From: Cryobacterium algoritolerans
Lineage (GTDB): Bacteria > Actinomycetota > Actinomycetes > Actinomycetales > Microbacteriaceae
Length of the DNA: 64,000 bases
Reading direction: 5' to 3'
Assembly: GCF_004402785.1 (NCBI RefSeq)
Contig: NZ_SOFP01000023.1
Span: 1-64,000, forward strand
Positions 62,085-64,000 of this stretch are shown piece by piece; position 1 is the stretch's first letter; each line of letters begins with the position of its first letter. The notes beneath the pieces are model-generated. The model did not search any database. It saw only the letters and a list, made by a program, of their open reading frames with translations, and had not been told where the DNA came from. Position numbers and translations under genes: made by a program.

Positions 62085-62172
62085 CGTTCTCCCTCTATCC
62101 GACGTTGTGAACGAATCTGTCCGGCACGCACGATTGCCTGGGGCAACCCGGTTCTCGCCCCGGGGGCGACCA

Positions 62173-62607
62173 TCACGGTCGCGCCCCATCAAGTTGGGGA
62201 GCAGGAACTGGAGATTCCAGATCGCTCAAGTTCATCGTCGACTCCAACTGCTGCTGAGTCGTCTCGAGTATCTCCATCAGGAGTACCCGGGACACTGTCA
62301 GAAGGTCGGCGACCTGGGGGTATGCGAGTCGGTAGAACACTTGGCTTCCGCGGCGTTCGGCCACGACAAGGTGGTGTCGTCGCAACACAGAAAGATGCTG
62401 TGAGATGTGGGACGCTTCCAGGCCCGTGTCTGTCATCAGGTCGCCCACGGATACGTCCGGGGAACGGGACAGTACTTCTAATACGCGCACCCGCACCGGA
62501 TGAGCGACGCCCTTGAAGAGGTTTGCCTTGATTTCATAGAGGGGGCGGTGCGCATTCGAGAACGGATCCATATCTTTATGATCTCTTGACTTGCTCAATT
62601 CATCCAT
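62173..62607 (-). CDS. ArsR-family transcriptional regulator
   Basis: 144-residue winged-helix repressor: IKANLFKGVAHPVRVRVLEVLS, VSVGDLMTDTGLEASHISQHLSVLRRHHLVVAERRGSQVFYRL. The metal-binding cysteine pair of classical ArsR/SmtB proteins is absent (no Cys in the protein), so it probably responds to a non-metal signal. The ATG at 62607 is used; the ATG at 62571 is an alternative. It probably heads a unit with the two paralogous unknown genes downstream and may regulate the divergent cytochrome oxidase gene. Confidence 0.82.
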   Translation of the reverse strand: MDELSKSRDHKDMDPFSNAHRPLYEIKANLFKGVAHPVRVRVLEVLSRSPDVSVGDLMTDTGLEASHISQHLSVLRRHHLVVAERRGSQVFYRLAYPQVADLLTVSRVLLMEILETTQQQLESTMNLSDLESPVPAPQLDGARP

Positions 62608-62670
62608 TCGCTTTGATTCGATACGTGTTGGGGCGCCTTGCCGAGTGGCTGTCTCGGAGAAAATTTTTAA

Positions 62671-62994
62671 CTATCCAGCGAGATGAGTCGCGATCGGGAT
62701 GAACCAAATCACCGTACCGATCACTACCGTCGCGGCGCCGATCAACACTCCGGTGATGGCTCTGCCCCGGTGGATGCAAAGCAGATCCGACCTGGATGCA
62801 CTTCTCGCTGCGCGGATCGTGCGCTGCGCCTCGTCAATGACCGCCAAGATGCCAATATCCGCCGCGGGGAAGAGCCCTCCGTTGGCATTGGCCACGATGA
62901 GCGTGGCCTCCCGCACAGTCATTGGGGCGGCGCGATGGGCGTTCAGGTTCCGGAAAATCTGTTGGTTGGTGGAGCCGGGCTGTTCTTGGCTCAT
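62671..62994 (-). CDS. Small membrane protein of unknown function
   Basis: 107 residues starting MSQEQPGSTNQQ. A soluble N-terminal part with predicted helices (AVIDEAQRTIRAARSASRSD) is followed by one C-terminal hydrophobic helix (ITGVLIGAATVVIGTVIWFI), ending THLAG. The ATG at 62994 has AAGG five bases upstream. It is divergent from the cytochrome oxidase gene with 95 bases between. No recognised family. Confidence 0.6.
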   Translation of the reverse strand: MSQEQPGSTNQQIFRNLNAHRAAPMTVREATLIVANANGGLFPAADIGILAVIDEAQRTIRAARSASRSDLLCIHRGRAITGVLIGAATVVIGTVIWFIPIATHLAG

Positions 62995-63089
62995 TGAAAC
63001 CTTAATCCACGAATACATAAATTCATCATATCGTGAAGTCACGCGTATGCTGTGGGAAAGCTTACAAATCGCCCAGAAAGTAGACATCA

Positions 63090-64000
63090 GTGACGACGAT
63101 TCTTGATAGTCGAGAAGCGACCACTTCACAGGCCGCCCCTTCCAACCGTGGGAATGTGCTGGTGGCCCTCGTCACCACCACGGACCACAAGGTCATCGGG
63201 TACATGTACCTGGTCACCTCTTTCCTGTACTTCTGCCTCGGTGGGGTCATGGCCCTGATCATTCGAGCGCAGCTTTTCGAACCCGGCCTGCAGATTGTGC
63301 AGACCAAGGAGCAGTACAACCAGCTCTTCACCATGCACGGCACGATCATGCTGTTGATGTTTGCGACTCCGCTGTTTTTCGGATTCGCCAACGCCCTTAT
63401 CCCGTTGCAAATCGGCGCTCCCGATGTCGCGTTCCCCCGGCTGAACGCCTTCACGTACTGGCTCTATAGCTTCGGCAGCCTGATCGCGGTCGCCGGTTTC
63501 CTCACCCCGCAGGGCGCGGCGTCCTTTGGCTGGTTCGCCTACCAGCCCCTAGCCAGCACGACCTACTCGCCGGGTGTTGGTGGGAATCTGTGGATGATGG
63601 GACTGGCCTTGTCCGGCTTCGGCACCATTCTCGGTGCCGTGAACTTCATCACCACGATCATCACTATGCGTGCACCGGGCATGACTATGTTCCGGATGCC
63701 GATCTTCACTTGGAACTCGCTGGTCACCTCGATCATGATCCTGATGGCCTTTCCCGTGCTAGCTGCCGCACTGCTCGGTGCTGCCGCGGACCGCATTTTC
63801 GGTGCTCACATCTATGACCCGTCCAATGGTGGCCCCATCCTGTGGCAGCACCTGTTCTGGTTCTTCGGGCATCCTGAGGTGTACATCATTGCGCTGCCGT
63901 TTTTCGGGATCGCTTCTGAGGTGTTCCCCGCCTTTAGCCGCAAGCCGATCTTCGGTTACAAGACGCTGATTTACGCGACCATCTCCATCGGCGCCCTGTC
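63090..64000 (+). CDS. ctaD: Cytochrome c oxidase subunit I, N-terminal part (runs off window)
   Basis: Catalytic subunit of an aa3-type haem-copper terminal oxidase. The 303 visible residues include [19 protein letters not shown], the haem-ligand His in [31 protein letters not shown], and [20 protein letters not shown] with the Cu-B His and the His-Tyr cross-link region. At least six membrane helices are visible. The start appears to be a GTG at 63090 with a poor ribosome site (AGAAAG). Its place next to IS remnants and an ArsR gene, away from ctaC/ctaE/qcr genes, suggests an extra, possibly acquired copy. Confidence 0.92.
   Translation, partial: MTTILDSREATTSQAAPSNRGNVLVALVTTTDHKVIGYMYLVTSFLYFCLGGVMALIIRAQLFEPGLQIVQTKEQYNQLFTMHGTIMLLMFATPLFFGFANALIPLQIGAPDVAFPRLNAFTYWLYSFGSLIAVAGFLTPQGAASFGWFAYQPLASTTYSPGVGGNLWMMGLALSGFGTILGAVNFITTIITMRAPGMTMFRMPIFTWNSLVTSIMILMAFPVLAAALLGAAADRIFGAHIYDPSNGGPILWQHLFWFFGHPEVYIIALPFFGIASEVFPAFSRKPIFGYKTLIYATISIGAL

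Overview
The window is about 64 kb of high-GC chromosomal DNA from an actinobacterium. Codon use, the frequent ggatgcc/gcatcc words, an IdeR/DtxR iron box, a RamB-type regulator beside a GTP-dependent PEP carboxykinase, SigK/RskA and gene order all suggest Microbacteriaceae (Cryobacterium-like). That placement is inferred, not tested. No rRNA gene, intact tRNA, phage or CRISPR array is visible.

Layout. 1-10.2 kb is a C3-polyol block: glpD, glpF and glpK (partial) run leftward from a divergent SorC-type regulator. gldA makes dihydroxyacetone, and dhaK-dhaL-dhaM phosphorylate it. DhaM is an unusual EIIA-HPr-full-length Enzyme I fusion. An IclR regulator is divergent from dhaK, and a shared palindromic word lies upstream of gldA and dhaK. 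11-14.7 kb is an FMN riboswitch followed by the overlapping operon ribD-ribE-ribBA-ribH. 15-19.3 kb holds an MHS-type transporter, a collapsed ABC exporter remnant, and an ABC exporter whose nucleotide-binding domain is split by about 180 low-complexity residues. 19.5-26.3 kb holds a GH38 alpha-mannosidase, pckG and a divergent RamB-like regulator. 26.4-30.4 kb is an Fe(III) ABC transporter (fbpC, fbpB, fbpA) behind a textbook iron box. 30.4-33.4 kb is a TetR regulator with a palindromic operator and the agmatine pair aguB-aguA. 33.7-39.2 kb carries an SDR, a thiolase, an RNA methyltransferase, succinate-semialdehyde dehydrogenase and a small membrane protein.

39.3-47.8 kb is a homoprotocatechuate (3,4-dihydroxyphenylacetate) meta-cleavage cluster: IclR regulator, MHS permease, an FAH-RraA fusion, GntR regulator, DapA-type aldolase, HpaE and HpaD. 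Its expected end product, succinate semialdehyde, fits the nearby gabD. 47.9-52 kb is a surface module: RskA, SigK, a class F-like sortase and two DUF4397 paralogues. 52-58.9 kb holds an alpha/beta hydrolase, a nicotinamidase, DacB, a GGDEF-EAL gene broken by a deletion, a Gfo/Idh/MocA oxidoreductase and a DUF998 protein.

At 58,912-58,959 lies only the 3' part of a tRNA-Thr(CGT) gene, the classic scar of integration at a tRNA. Everything to its right looks like a mobile island: two degraded insertion sequences of different families, a truncated CmtR-like repressor, a 53-residue zinc-ribbon protein, two tandem paralogues of unknown function (one frameshifted), an ArsR regulator, a small membrane protein and the start of a cytochrome oxidase subunit I gene.

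Two further patterns stand out. Long near-perfect palindromes with related sequences lie between genes; two related pairs each bracket a single gene (the mannosidase and the RNA methyltransferase). Several otherwise standard enzymes carry tandem-repeat, low-complexity inserts or tails (ABC exporter, AguB, AguA, SDR).
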